64,000 nucleotides of DNA from Escherichia fergusonii ATCC 35469 (GCF_000026225.1 NC_011740.1:1488001-1552000), one strand, 5' to 3'; numbered from the stretch's first letter, positions 18,866 through 27,921 are shown. Numbers and translations: made by a program. Notes: generated from the sequence alone by a model not told the origin.

Positions 18866-19450
18866 ATGTCATTAAATCCATTTGACGTTAAGATAAATGA
18901 AAAATTTTGTGAAATTAACAAATCTGATTCAAAATCAAACTTATTAAAAGAAATAAGAGATAAGGTTTACCTTATACAACCATATGATAATTATGCCTTA
19001 ACATTTTATCACAATACTTTGTATTATTTCACTGCAAATAGCAAAAGATACATTGTCTTTGGTCACGATCTAGAAGGACATTTTGCAATTGAGGAAAAAA
19101 GCAGAAAAATCTATCACATAAGTAACGGTAAGAACGATCAATGTTCTTATTCATTGATTTTTTGCAATACAAATATAAATCATTTCATAAGCTTTAATAA
19201 TATATTTATTTTTATGGTGCTTGAACAAGCTAAAATATTAAACTATGAAAATCAATGTGACTCTGATGATGAGAAAATATTCGATATCCTGGACAATTAT
19301 TTCACTGAATGTGATCCTTTATCGATGGCCGAGGACATGTTTTGGCATGTCAGATCCTACATGCTACGTGATGGTTTTTTCCCTACGAATGACACCCAAA
19401 TTAATTTTTACAAAGATATGATGTTAAAATCAAACATGACTAATGAATGA
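18866..19450 (+). CDS. Hypothetical protein, possible SUKH-type immunity protein
   Basis: 194 aa, AAAAGGAAG before ATG. The central arrangement (YIVFGHDLEGHFAIEE..., then a strand ending in N and INHFISF) recalls the SUKH-4 class of toxin-immunity proteins, where a glycine-rich strand pair is followed by an NxS-F segment. The match is by pattern only. No toxin gene lies upstream. Confidence 0.5.
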   Translation: MSLNPFDVKINEKFCEINKSDSKSNLLKEIRDKVYLIQPYDNYALTFYHNTLYYFTANSKRYIVFGHDLEGHFAIEEKSRKIYHISNGKNDQCSYSLIFCNTNINHFISFNNIFIFMVLEQAKILNYENQCDSDDEKIFDILDNYFTECDPLSMAEDMFWHVRSYMLRDGFFPTNDTQINFYKDMMLKSNMTNE

Positions 19451-19610
19451 TAATTAATTTACTTATAGTAATGGAATTGCTTATGAATTCCGCAGGACGG
19501 CATTTTTAACGGCACAGTCAACTCCCGACCGCCGCACACAGCAGACGCAGATTTTTTCTCTGACAGGCACTTATTTGCTGTCTGCCATCCATGATAACTA
19601 CGGCAAACAT
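19451..19610. other. Junction between island and yddH copy 1
   Basis: 160 bp. GC content rises to backbone level from about 19490. The segment 19495-19610 has long open frames on the plus strand with no start, so it may be a scrap of a lost gene. In K-12 pptA would be expected upstream of yddH here; it is not. Confidence 0.4.
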
Positions 19611-20180
19611 TTAGCCAGTGGTGACTCGTTTGCCGCTGGTAACAAACGTGCCAGCACCTAAATGATGTAGTGTATTGAGTTTATCATCATCAAACTGCCA
19701 GCGGCCTTCGACAAATACCCGTGCGTCTGCCGCTGCTGATACCACCTCGCCAAACAGCGTGTCGTATTTTTCTTGCGCGGAAGTCGCTGGTAGCAATCGA
19801 CACTCCATCCACGCCAGACATTTCTCTTCAACAAGTGGCAAACCAAGCACCGGGCCTTTCACTACTGGAATGCCGTAGCAATTAAATTTATCTTCTTCAC
19901 GACCCGAGACACTTCCCACCGCCCACGTCCAGTTAGTCGCTGCAACACCTGGGACAACAATGCCAAATTTACCGTTACGCTCAATCAACTCCCTGGTCCA
20001 TGTCGATTTATCTACCACAATCGCCACACGTGGCGGTTCAAACTCTACCGGCATCGACCAGGCCGCAGCCATCACATTACGTCGCTGTGATTTTTCATCA
20101 AAAGTTGTTATCAAAATAGTTGGGCCATGATTTAACAGACGGCTGGCATGGTGTAATTCGACGGGGATAAATCGGCTCAC
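19611..20180 (-). CDS. yddH: Flavin reductase-like protein YddH, copy 1
   Basis: 189 aa FMN-binding flavoprotein of the flavin reductase-like/DIM6 family (MAAAWSMPVEFEPPRVAI near the N-terminus). Differs from copy 2 (25302-25871) at five residues (positions 26, 30, 36, 77 and 188), and both are intact. Divergent from the nhoA pseudogene, the same arrangement as in copy 2. Confidence 0.9.
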   Translation of the reverse strand: MSRFIPVELHHASRLLNHGPTILITTFDEKSQRRNVMAAAWSMPVEFEPPRVAIVVDKSTWTRELIERNGKFGIVVPGVAATNWTWAVGSVSGREEDKFNCYGIPVVKGPVLGLPLVEEKCLAWMECRLLPATSAQEKYDTLFGEVVSAAADARVFVEGRWQFDDDKLNTLHHLGAGTFVTSGKRVTTG

Positions 20181-20354
20181 GGTATCGCCTCGCTAAGAAG
20201 GTTGTTTTAAAAGCGTAGCTCGTAACGCAATAAGTAACGAAATTAACGGGATTGGCGATTTGCGAACGTGAGGCATATCCGCGATCACACAAAATAGCCG
20301 GTGCGGCGTCTATTCCAGGTTATAAATTGAGAAAACCACAAACGGAAACGCCTG

Positions 20355-21200
20355 ATGACACCCATTCTGAATCACTACTTTACCCGTATTAACTGGTCGG
20401 GAGCGGCTGCGGTCAATATCTAAACGCTGCGCGCATTACACCTGAAACACAATTGCACCATTCCGTATGAAAACCTCGACGTTTTGCTGCCGAGGGAAAT
20501 ACAGCTTGATGATCAATCGCTGGAAGAGAAACTGGTGACAGCCCGTCGTGGCGGCTACTGTTTTGAGCAGAATTGCGTGTTTGAGCGGGTGTTGCGGGAG
20601 CTGGGGTTTAACGTTCGTAGCTTGTTAGGGCGTGTGGTGTTATCAAATCCTCCAGTGTTACCGCCACGTACCCATCGCTTGCTGTTAGTCGAACTGGAAG
20701 GAGAACGCTGGATTGCTGATGTCGGTTTTGGTGGGCAGACGCTTACCGCGTCGATTCGTTTATTTCCCGATCTCGTGCAGACCACGCCACACGGAGAGTA
20801 TCGGTTGTTGCAGGAGGGTGATGATTGGGTGTTACAGTTTAATCATCATCAGCACTGGCAGTCGATGTACCGTTTTGATCTCTGTGAACAACAACAAAGT
20901 GATTATGTGATGGGGAATTTCTGTTCGGCGCACTGGCCGCAGTCGCATTTTCGCCATCATTTGCTGATGTGCCGCCATTTGCCGGACGGTGGCAAACTGA
21001 CACTGACCAATTTTCATTTTACCCACTATGAAAATGGGCACGCAGTGGAGCAGCGAAATCTACCAGATGTGGCGTCGTTATATGCCGTGATGCAGGAAAA
21101 GTTTGGTCTGGGCGTAGATGACGCAAAGCATGGCTTTACCGTCGATGAACTGGCGTTGGTGATGGCGGCGTTTGATACGCATCCGGAGGCGGGGAAATAG
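20355..21200 (+). pseudogene. nhoA: Arylamine N-acetyltransferase NhoA copy 1, nonsense at codon 23
   Basis: Alignment with copy 2 starts at ATG 20355. Codon 23 is TAA (20421-20423) where copy 2 has GAC. The rest of the frame is open to 21200 and still encodes the Cys-His-Asp triad region (RRGGYCFEQN, PPRTHRLL, WIADVGFGG), so the lesion looks recent. Internal initiation at ATG 20484 would give 238 aa lacking the first 43 residues; activity is doubtful. Confidence 0.92.
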
Positions 21201-21214
21201 TTTGCGCCACGGGG

Positions 21215-21288
21215 CCGGATGCGGCGTAAACGCCTTATCAGGCCTACATTAGTCCGGTTGTAGGCCTGATAAGCGAAGCGCATCAGGT
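21215..21288. repeat. REP pair (BIME) between nhoA and yddE
   Basis: GCCGGATGCGGCGTAAACGC...CTTATCAGGC followed 20 bp later by the inverted unit GCCTGATAAGCG...GCATCAGG. This is the standard enterobacterial REP/BIME arrangement at the 3' ends of two convergent genes, and it confirms an Escherichia/Salmonella-type genome. Confidence 0.85.
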
Positions 21289-21295
21289 AAAGGTT

Positions 21296-22189
21296 TCAGA
21301 GTTCAATTTCCCATTCGGCATGGAAAAGAATCATCGCTGTGCCAGAAATGGTGACTTTCTCCGGTTGGTTATCTCGAATTGTCACCGTCACATCAATTAC
21401 ACCATCACGCCCCAATGCGCGCCCCTGATGGCCTTTAACACGCAACACGTTGCCATCGTGGGGTAATACGTTGTGATGTACTAACCATGCGCCCATCGGT
21501 CCATTGGCATTCCCGGTCACCGGATCTTCTACAATACCTATCGCTGGTGAGAACATACGACCATCGGTTTCATTTTTGCCAGGGCGGATCTGGAACGGGA
21601 AAAAACCATTGCAGCCAATTTGTTTACTAATAGCGGTCAGCGCAGCAAGGTCAGGCGAAAGGGCGTCGATATCCACTTCTGGTTTCAACGGGATCATCAC
21701 TTTTGAGTGTCCTGTGGTTGCCACCTGGATCGGCAAACCCGGCAGAATATTGTCTTCGGTAAGATGCAATGCGTTGAGAATCGCCGCACGTGTTTCACCT
21801 TCCAGCGGTGGCTCAAAGCCTGGCGTACCTTGTTCCAGCGAAATACGATAATCATCATTTTGCTTTTCGATAGTCACACGATGTTTTCCTGCTAGCGACG
21901 TTTGCCAGACCGTGCAATTTCCCAAACCTAATACCTTTGAACGTACATAGTGCGCAGCCACCGTCGCGTGACCGCAAATTGGCACTTCAACCGTTGGCGT
22001 AAAGTAACGAACGTGTACATCGCTGTCGTCGCTGCGCAGCAGAAAAGCGGTTTCCGAATGACCTAGTTCGCGGGCGATAAGCTGCATTTGCGCTTCGCTA
22101 AGATTATCGGCGGGAAAAACAACACCGGCAGAATTGCCGCGAAACGGTTGAGAGGTAAAAGCATCGACGTGATAAATCTGCGGTTTCAT
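21296..22189 (-). CDS. yddE: PhzF-family isomerase-like protein YddE
   Basis: 297 aa, two-lobed diaminopimelate-epimerase-like fold of the PhzF family (YHVDAFTSQPFRGNSAGVV at the start, PICGHATVAAHY, EDPVTGNANGPMG). The frame extends to 22225, but the ATG at 22189 has GGAGAAC eight bases upstream and matches the K-12 start. Catalytic Glu expected near SETAFLL. Substrate unknown. Confidence 0.92.
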   Translation of the reverse strand: MKPQIYHVDAFTSQPFRGNSAGVVFPADNLSEAQMQLIARELGHSETAFLLRSDDSDVHVRYFTPTVEVPICGHATVAAHYVRSKVLGLGNCTVWQTSLAGKHRVTIEKQNDDYRISLEQGTPGFEPPLEGETRAAILNALHLTEDNILPGLPIQVATTGHSKVMIPLKPEVDIDALSPDLAALTAISKQIGCNGFFPFQIRPGKNETDGRMFSPAIGIVEDPVTGNANGPMGAWLVHHNVLPHDGNVLRVKGHQGRALGRDGVIDVTVTIRDNQPEKVTISGTAMILFHAEWEIEL

Positions 22190-22508
22190 TAACGTTCTCC
22201 TGTGGCTTATAATATTGACATTCAATTCTTTATTAATAATTCAAAAATCAGTACTGACAATAAAATAGACGGTGCTTAAAGCTATAATTTCAATATATCT
22301 GAACTTGAAAGCATTCAAAAATCGATTGAAAGCGCTTTAAATGATATCCGAAAACTAAAATCGTTATCCCGTAGTAATCACTGAAAGATGAAGCATATTG
22401 TGGGCAAAATGCTGCTCCGGATGTATTCCCGGAACAGTATTTTGAAAATAATTAAGCATTTCACTGGTATCAGCAGGGTAGAACTGTAATTCAGTATTTA
22501 TTGCCTGT
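22190..22508. other. Intergenic region with possible decayed coding sequence
   Basis: 319 bp between yddE and the dehydratase gene. On the plus strand 22288-22384 reads as a helical peptide (ISELESIQKSIESALNDIRK...) ending in TGA, and 22383-22454 in another frame reads DEAYCGQNAAPDVFPEQY... to TAA. Neither has a start; together they look like a frame-shifted remnant of a lost gene. No function assigned. Confidence 0.35.
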
Positions 22509-23705
22509 TTACGGCTGTTTCCCGAATTCACAGCTTAACTGTGTCCAACGACGTGCCTGTTCACTCAGCGTAAAACCTAAACCATGACGTTCAGAAACCC
22601 ACATCCGTCCATCGCGCAGTTCCAGTTGTTCGTTAAATAGCGGATTTAACCATTCAAAATGTTCCAGCCACGGTTCCAGTGGGTAAGCTGCAGCAAGATG
22701 CAAATGAACCTCCATTGCAAAATGCGGTGCCAGTTTGCGACCATGTTTCGCCGCCAGATCCATGATTTTTAAAAATGGTGAGATACCGCCCACGCGTGGA
22801 GCATCTGGCTGCACAAAATCGCTGGCATTTCCAAGAATCAATTGCTCATGCTCGCGGAAACTGGTCAGCATCTCTCCGGTTGCTATAGGGGTATCCAGCG
22901 CAGCTGCTAGCTGTGCGTGCCCCTCTATGTCATAGGCATCCAGCGGCTCTTCAATCCAGATGAGATTAAAGTGTTCCATTTTTCGCCCCATCCTGATAGC
23001 TGTTTCCCGATCCCATTGTTGATTGGCATCTACCATTAGCGGGAAATCATCCCCCAGTGCTTCACGTACCGCAGTAAGTCGACGAATATCTTCCGCACAG
23101 TCAGGCTGTCCAACTTTTAATTTGATACCGCCAATTCCGTTTTCACGCGAGATAACAACATTTTTTAATACCTGATCGAGCGGAGTATGCAGAAAACCAC
23201 CGGATGTGTTGTAGCACTGCACTGAATCCCGATGTGAACCCAGTAATTTTGCTAATGGCAACCCGGCTCTTTTAGCTTTCATATCCCACAAGGCGATATC
23301 AATAGGGGAGATGGCCTGTACAGCCATTCCACTGCGTCCAACAGAGGCTCCAGCCCACAGCAATTTGCTATAAATCTTGTCGATATCATTCGGATCTTCC
23401 CCAAGCAGATTATCGGCAATCTCCTTTGCATGTGCATAAATCCCCTGGCCACCAGCGCGTTTTGAATAGCTGAAGCCTACTCCTTCAAAACCATCACGAG
23501 ATCGAATTTCCGCAATGATAATCGCCACTTCCGTTAATGGCTTTTGTCTGCCTGTTAAGACTTTGGCGTCGCTGACAGGCGTAGCTAACGGCAAAAAAGC
23601 CAGTGACAATTTTACCCACTCAATACGATCACCGGTTTCTGCAGCAGTTTTGCCGTTTGCAACTTTGGCGTAACTGACCGCTTCAGAATTGGCACTTAAG
23701 GACAT
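22509..23705 (-). CDS. L-talarate/galactarate dehydratase (enolase superfamily)
   Basis: 398 aa from ATG 23705 (GGAG six bases upstream; the ORF extends to an ATG at 23717 that would overlap the ribosome site). Mandelate racemase-type enolase-superfamily enzyme. The barrel has K195-L-K197, metal ligands D226 (MVDANQQW), E252 (IWIEEP) and E278 (ATGEML), and catalytic H328 (APHFAM). The numbering coincides with the Salmonella enzyme that dehydrates L-talarate and galactarate to 5-keto-4-deoxyglucarate; as I recall that sequence, identity is very high. Not part of the K-12 locus. The divergent LacI gene is the probable regulator; no transporter is adjacent. Confidence 0.88.
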   Translation of the reverse strand: MSLSANSEAVSYAKVANGKTAAETGDRIEWVKLSLAFLPLATPVSDAKVLTGRQKPLTEVAIIIAEIRSRDGFEGVGFSYSKRAGGQGIYAHAKEIADNLLGEDPNDIDKIYSKLLWAGASVGRSGMAVQAISPIDIALWDMKAKRAGLPLAKLLGSHRDSVQCYNTSGGFLHTPLDQVLKNVVISRENGIGGIKLKVGQPDCAEDIRRLTAVREALGDDFPLMVDANQQWDRETAIRMGRKMEHFNLIWIEEPLDAYDIEGHAQLAAALDTPIATGEMLTSFREHEQLILGNASDFVQPDAPRVGGISPFLKIMDLAAKHGRKLAPHFAMEVHLHLAAAYPLEPWLEHFEWLNPLFNEQLELRDGRMWVSERHGLGFTLSEQARRWTQLSCEFGKQP

Positions 23706-23880
23706 GATTATCTCCATTTATCAATTATGTTTGCGCTAACATTAGTAATCTCTATGAAATAACCATTCCAGTTGAAAGAGTTATAATTGAACAATAGCTC
23801 ACAACTTAAGACCGAATAATCAGTTATTTTGTTTAATGCATCACGATCCAGGTGATTCTGGGGAAATGCACAATTTTTCA

Positions 23881-23894
23881 TGATAGCGATAACA
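23881..23894. promoter_or_regulatory. Candidate LacI-type operator
   Basis: TGATAGCGATAACA is an imperfect palindrome centred on CG (10 of 14 positions symmetric), the form expected for GntR/LacI-group repressors, in the divergent region between the dehydratase and its LacI-type regulator. Confidence 0.5.
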
Positions 23895-23963
23895 TTCATC
23901 AACTATCCGCTATGATTATCTGGACAAAGTATCCGTTGGGACTGGAGTTTAGTTTGAGCAGCA

Positions 23964-25007
23964 ATGCAGAATAAAATTCAAAATAAATCAGAGGCTTCTG
24001 TTGTGAAAATACCAAAATCGCCACGAGCGCCGACGCTGGATGATGTTGCCCGTAATGCAGGATTATCGTCAATGACGGTGAGTCGGGCACTGAACACACC
24101 ACAACTGGTGCGCCCGGCAACACTGGAAAAAGTTATGCAAGCGGTACGCGCAACCGGGTATATCCCCAATGCGCTGGCGGGAGGGCTGGCGTCACGGCGC
24201 AGTAAACTTATTGCCGTAGTAGTACCGCAAATCAACAACAGTATGTTTGTTGATACAATCCAGGCGTTAAGTGATGAGTTGGCGATTCGTGGCTATCATA
24301 TTTTGCTCTGCGTGACAGGTTATAGCGAAGAAACAGAAGCCGAACTGGTTGCGACACTGCTTTCCCGCCGTCCTGACGGGGTAGTATTAACGGGCATTCA
24401 CCATACTCATGAACTGAAAAAAATCATCCTGAATGCAGCAATTCCGGTGATAGAAATCTGGGATTTAACGCCAACGCCACTTGATATGTTAGTTGGTTTC
24501 TCTCATGAAAAAGTGGGGCAGGCGACAGGCGAATATTTAATTAAAAAAGGTTATCGTCGCCCTGGTTTGTTATGGACTGATGATCGCCGGGCGGCTCAGC
24601 GTAAACAGGGTCTGTGTGACATATTTTTTCGTCATGGTGTTACTCACCTGGCGCAAGTCAATGTTCCGCTGCCTGCGTCGTTGTCGCTCGGACGTAGTGG
24701 TCTTGCTGAGCTATTTGCCATGGCTGAATTTGATGTCATTGTCTGCAGCTCTGATACCCTGGCTCAGGGCGCGATAATGCAAGCCGAAAGTCAGGGTATG
24801 CGTGTGCCAAAAGATATCGCAGTAATGGGCTTTGGCGATCTCGATTTTGCCGCCAGTAATCGGCCTTCCATTACGACAGTGAGTGTCGACAGAAGCGGGA
24901 TGGGGCAACGAGCCGCTGCACTGCTTGCTGATCGTATAGAAAACATTGAACGCGACGCATCAATTATTGATCTTGGTTTTCATCTTATTGAGCGCGACTC
25001 CGCATAA
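23964..25007 (+). CDS. LacI-family transcriptional regulator
   Basis: 347 aa: N-terminal LacI helix-turn-helix (TLDDVARNAGLSSMTVSRAL at about residues 24-43, then the hinge helix ALAGGLASRRS), followed by a periplasmic-binding-protein-like effector domain (VVVPQINNSMFVDTIQ; VMGFGDLDFA). Start from ATG 23964 has a poor ribosome site; a GTG at 24003 is an alternative. Divergent from the sugar-acid dehydratase, so most likely its repressor, with a hexarate or derivative as inducer (inference). Confidence 0.85.
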   Translation: MQNKIQNKSEASVVKIPKSPRAPTLDDVARNAGLSSMTVSRALNTPQLVRPATLEKVMQAVRATGYIPNALAGGLASRRSKLIAVVVPQINNSMFVDTIQALSDELAIRGYHILLCVTGYSEETEAELVATLLSRRPDGVVLTGIHHTHELKKIILNAAIPVIEIWDLTPTPLDMLVGFSHEKVGQATGEYLIKKGYRRPGLLWTDDRRAAQRKQGLCDIFFRHGVTHLAQVNVPLPASLSLGRSGLAELFAMAEFDVIVCSSDTLAQGAIMQAESQGMRVPKDIAVMGFGDLDFAASNRPSITTVSVDRSGMGQRAAALLADRIENIERDASIIDLGFHLIERDSA

Positions 25008-25069
25008 ACAAACAAATGCCAGTCGCAGACTGTGCTAGCTTTGCTAATACTTTCAAAAGGAGCAAAACA

Positions 25070-25297
25070 ATGCCGCATATCGATATCAAATGTTTTCCGC
25101 GTGAACTGGACTCTCAACAACAAGCAGCACTGGCAGCAGATATTACCGACGTCATCATTCGCCATTTGGGCAGTAAAGAAAGCTCAGTGAGTGTTGCACT
25201 GCAACAAATTCCACCGGAATCGTGGAAGTCCATCTGGGACGCAGAAATTGCTCCTCAGATGGATACCTTGATTAAGAAGCCTGGTTACAGTATGTGA
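25070..25297 (+). CDS. pptA: 4-oxalocrotonate tautomerase family protein PptA
   Basis: 75 aa small tautomerase with the catalytic N-terminal proline exposed after Met removal (MPHIDIKCFPREL). AAAGGAGC lies before the ATG, which is preferred over the upstream ATG at 25016. K-12 PptA (YdcE) is 77 aa; the C-terminus is two residues shorter here. It directly precedes convergent yddH copy 2 by 4 bp, as in K-12. Confidence 0.92.
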   Translation: MPHIDIKCFPRELDSQQQAALAADITDVIIRHLGSKESSVSVALQQIPPESWKSIWDAEIAPQMDTLIKKPGYSM

Positions 25298-25301
25298 AAA
25301 A

Positions 25302-25871
25302 TTAGCCAGCGGTGACTCGCTTCCCGCTGGTAACAAACGTGCCAGCACCTAAGTGATGTAATGTATTGAGTTTATCGTCATCAAACTGCCAGCGGCCTTC
25401 GACAAATACCCGTGCGTCTGCCGCTGCTGATACAACTTCGCCAAAGAGAGTGTCGTACTTTTCTTGAGCAGAAGTCGCAGGAAGCAAGCGACACTCCATC
25501 CACGCCAGACATTTCTCTTCAACAAGTGGCAAACCAAGCACCGGACCTTTCACTACCGGAATGCCATAGCAATTAAATTTATCTTCTTCACGCCCCGATA
25601 CACTTCCCACCGCCCACGTCCAGTTAGTCGCTGCAACAGCAGGAACAACAATGCCAAACTTACCGTTACGCTCAATCAACTCTCTGGTCCATGTCGATTT
25701 ATCCACCACAATGGCCACTCGCGGTGGTTCGAACTCTACAGGCATCGACCAGGCTGCTGCCATAATATTACGCCGCTGGGATTGCTCATCGAAACTAGTG
25801 ATCAGAATAGTAGGGCCGTGATTTAACAGACGGCTGGCATGGTGTAATTCGACAGGGATGAATCGACTCAC
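25302..25871 (-). CDS. yddH: Flavin reductase-like protein YddH, copy 2
   Basis: 189 aa, intact, in the K-12 order pptA-yddH-nhoA. Five residue differences from copy 1. The first 90 aligned bases of the two copies contain six mismatches and no indels. Confidence 0.92.
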   Translation of the reverse strand: MSRFIPVELHHASRLLNHGPTILITSFDEQSQRRNIMAAAWSMPVEFEPPRVAIVVDKSTWTRELIERNGKFGIVVPAVAATNWTWAVGSVSGREEDKFNCYGIPVVKGPVLGLPLVEEKCLAWMECRLLPATSAQEKYDTLFGEVVSAAADARVFVEGRWQFDDDKLNTLHHLGAGTFVTSGKRVTAG

Positions 25872-26045
25872 GGTATCGCCTCGCTATAAAGGGGTTTTTA
25901 AAAGGGTAGCTCGTATCGCAATAAGCAACGAAATTAACGGGATCGGCGATTTGCTAACGTGATGGACGTCCGCGAACGCACAAAATAGCCGGTGTCGCGT
26001 CTAATCCAGGTTATAAGTTGAGAATACAACTGACAGGAACGCCTT

Positions 26046-26891
26046 ATGACGCCCATTCTGAATCATTACTTTGCCCGCATTAATTGGTCGGGAGCTGCTG
26101 CGGTAAATATCGACACATTGCGTGCGTTACACCTTAAGCACATTTGCACCATCCCGTTTGAGAACATCGACGTTTTGTTGCCGAGAGAAATGCTGCTTGA
26201 TGATCAATCGCTGGAAGAAAAACTGGTGACAGCACGGCGGGGTGGTTACTGCTTTGAGCAGAATGGTGTGTTTGAACGAGTGTTGCGCGAGCTGGGATTT
26301 AATGTTCGCAGTCTGTTAGGCCGCGTGGTGTTATCAAATCCTCCCGTGTTACCGCCACGAACCCATCGGTTACTGTTAGTAGAACTGGAAGGCAAGCAGT
26401 GGATTGCCGATGTGGGGTTTGGCGGGCAGACGCTGACAGCTCCGATCCGTTTAGTTCCTGATCTCGCGCAGACCACGCCGCACGGAGAATATCGCCTGTT
26501 ACAGGACGGTAATGACTGGATTTTGCAGTTTAATCATCATCAGCACTGGCAGTCGATGTACCGTTTTGATCTTTGTGAGCAACAACAAAGCGATTATGTG
26601 AAGGGTAATTTTTGGTCGGCACACTGGCCGCAGTCGCATTTTCGTCATCATTTGCTGATGTGCCGCCATTTACCAGACGGTGGCAAGCTGACTCTGACCA
26701 ATTTTCATTTTACGCATTATGAAAATGGTCATGCGGTGGAGCAGCGGAATTTGCCAGATGTGACGTCGCTGTATGCTGTGATGCAGGAACAATTTGGATT
26801 GGGTGTGGATGACGCAAAACATGGATTCACCGTAGATGAACTGGCACTGGTGATGGCAGCGTTTGATACGCACCCGGAAGCGGGAAAATAG
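26046..26891 (+). CDS. nhoA: Arylamine N-acetyltransferase / N-hydroxyarylamine O-acetyltransferase NhoA
   Basis: 281 aa, the family length. Acetyl-CoA-dependent NAT with catalytic triad C69 (GGYCFEQ), H107 (PRTHRL) and D122 (WIADVGFG). This is the functional copy; copy 1 at 20355 carries a nonsense codon. Divergent from yddH copy 2 with the same 174-bp spacer as copy 1. Confidence 0.94.
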   Translation: MTPILNHYFARINWSGAAAVNIDTLRALHLKHICTIPFENIDVLLPREMLLDDQSLEEKLVTARRGGYCFEQNGVFERVLRELGFNVRSLLGRVVLSNPPVLPPRTHRLLLVELEGKQWIADVGFGGQTLTAPIRLVPDLAQTTPHGEYRLLQDGNDWILQFNHHQHWQSMYRFDLCEQQQSDYVKGNFWSAHWPQSHFRHHLLMCRHLPDGGKLTLTNFHFTHYENGHAVEQRNLPDVTSLYAVMQEQFGLGVDDAKHGFTVDELALVMAAFDTHPEAGK

Positions 26892-26951
26892 TTTTAGCCA
26901 GGTGACCTATAAAAGCACGTAAATTCAGTGTATTACAGAGAGACTAAAGGC

Positions 26952-26979
26952 CTGATTAGCGTAGTTAATCAGGCAATTT
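26952..26979. terminator. Terminator nhoA/iclR
   Basis: GCCTGATTA / TAATCAGGC stem (9 bp) followed by AATTTTCG between two convergent genes. Confidence 0.7.
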
Positions 26980-27027
26980 TCGTTTGCCCGAAGGGATAAT
27001 TCCCCATATTGAATTAAACAGTAATGA

Positions 27028-27807
27028 TTACAACTGTAAGGATAAATCCATAGCGACACGGCGCAAAGCGGGAAGTGCTAGTTCTTTCAGTTCCGCGCCA
27101 CTCATAGACGCAGACGGGACACCCACGTTCAACGCGGCAACCACCTGGTTATTTCGGGATAATAACGGGACCGCCAGAGAACACAGACCGACCTCGATTT
27201 GCCGATCTGCCAGGGCATAGCCTTGTCTGCGCACTCGCGCCAGTTCTTCACGTAAAGCAGAAAGTGAATTCAGGGTATGCGGGGTATAGCGAATCATGTT
27301 TATACGTGACAACGTCACGTTTAATTGTTCATCAGGTAGTGCACTCAGCAGAACTCTCCCCATAGAGGTCGCCCATGCGGGTAATCGACTACCACGACCA
27401 ATATCTACACTAAGCAAATTATTGACTGCTGAGCGGGCAATATAGAGCACGTTATCACCATCAAGAGTTGCAGCAGAACAGGATTGTCCAAGGCTCTTAC
27501 CCAGGCTATCAAGCGCCGTCTGAGCCACCTTTGCTAATGGCGTTCCGGCAAGATATGCATGACCAACCGCCAGTACGCGGGGCAGTAATTCGTAATGGCG
27601 ACCATCCGGGCTGTGCACCATGCCAAGTGCAGCGAGAGTGTAGAGGCAGCGACGTACAGAGGCGCGAGAAATCTGTGTTTTCTGACTTAATTGCGAGATA
27701 GTCAGTCGTTGTCGCTGTGGCGTAAATGCATTGAGTACCTCAAGCCCTCGCGCCAGCGACAACATAAAGTTAGGATCATTTTTTGCGTACCCAATAACAT
27801 CACTCAT
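27028..27807 (-). CDS. IclR-family regulator, PcaR/PcaU-like
   Basis: 259 aa from ATG 27807 (AGAGGGA six bases upstream; an in-frame ATG at 27831 lacks one). N-terminal winged helix (LTISQLSQKTQISRASVRRCLYTL) and C-terminal IclR effector domain (GRGSRLPAWATSMGRVLLSAL, PLLSRNNQVVAALNVGVP). Members of this PcaR/PcaU/PobR branch control aromatic ring-cleavage genes. It is divergent from catB, so the likely regulator of the cat (and maybe ben) genes. Acinetobacter uses LysR proteins (CatM/BenM) for the same job, so an IclR protein here is notable. Confidence 0.85.
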   Translation of the reverse strand: MSDVIGYAKNDPNFMLSLARGLEVLNAFTPQRQRLTISQLSQKTQISRASVRRCLYTLAALGMVHSPDGRHYELLPRVLAVGHAYLAGTPLAKVAQTALDSLGKSLGQSCSAATLDGDNVLYIARSAVNNLLSVDIGRGSRLPAWATSMGRVLLSALPDEQLNVTLSRINMIRYTPHTLNSLSALREELARVRRQGYALADRQIEVGLCSLAVPLLSRNNQVVAALNVGVPSASMSGAELKELALPALRRVAMDLSLQL

Positions 27808-27921
27808 CGATTCCCTCTTTGTATGCGCCATGCGAAATTTACTATACCCATTGCCAAAAATGTGGCATCAGCAGTACTGCATTATACCACCTCGATCACA
27901 CAATTAACCTCAAGTTAACAT

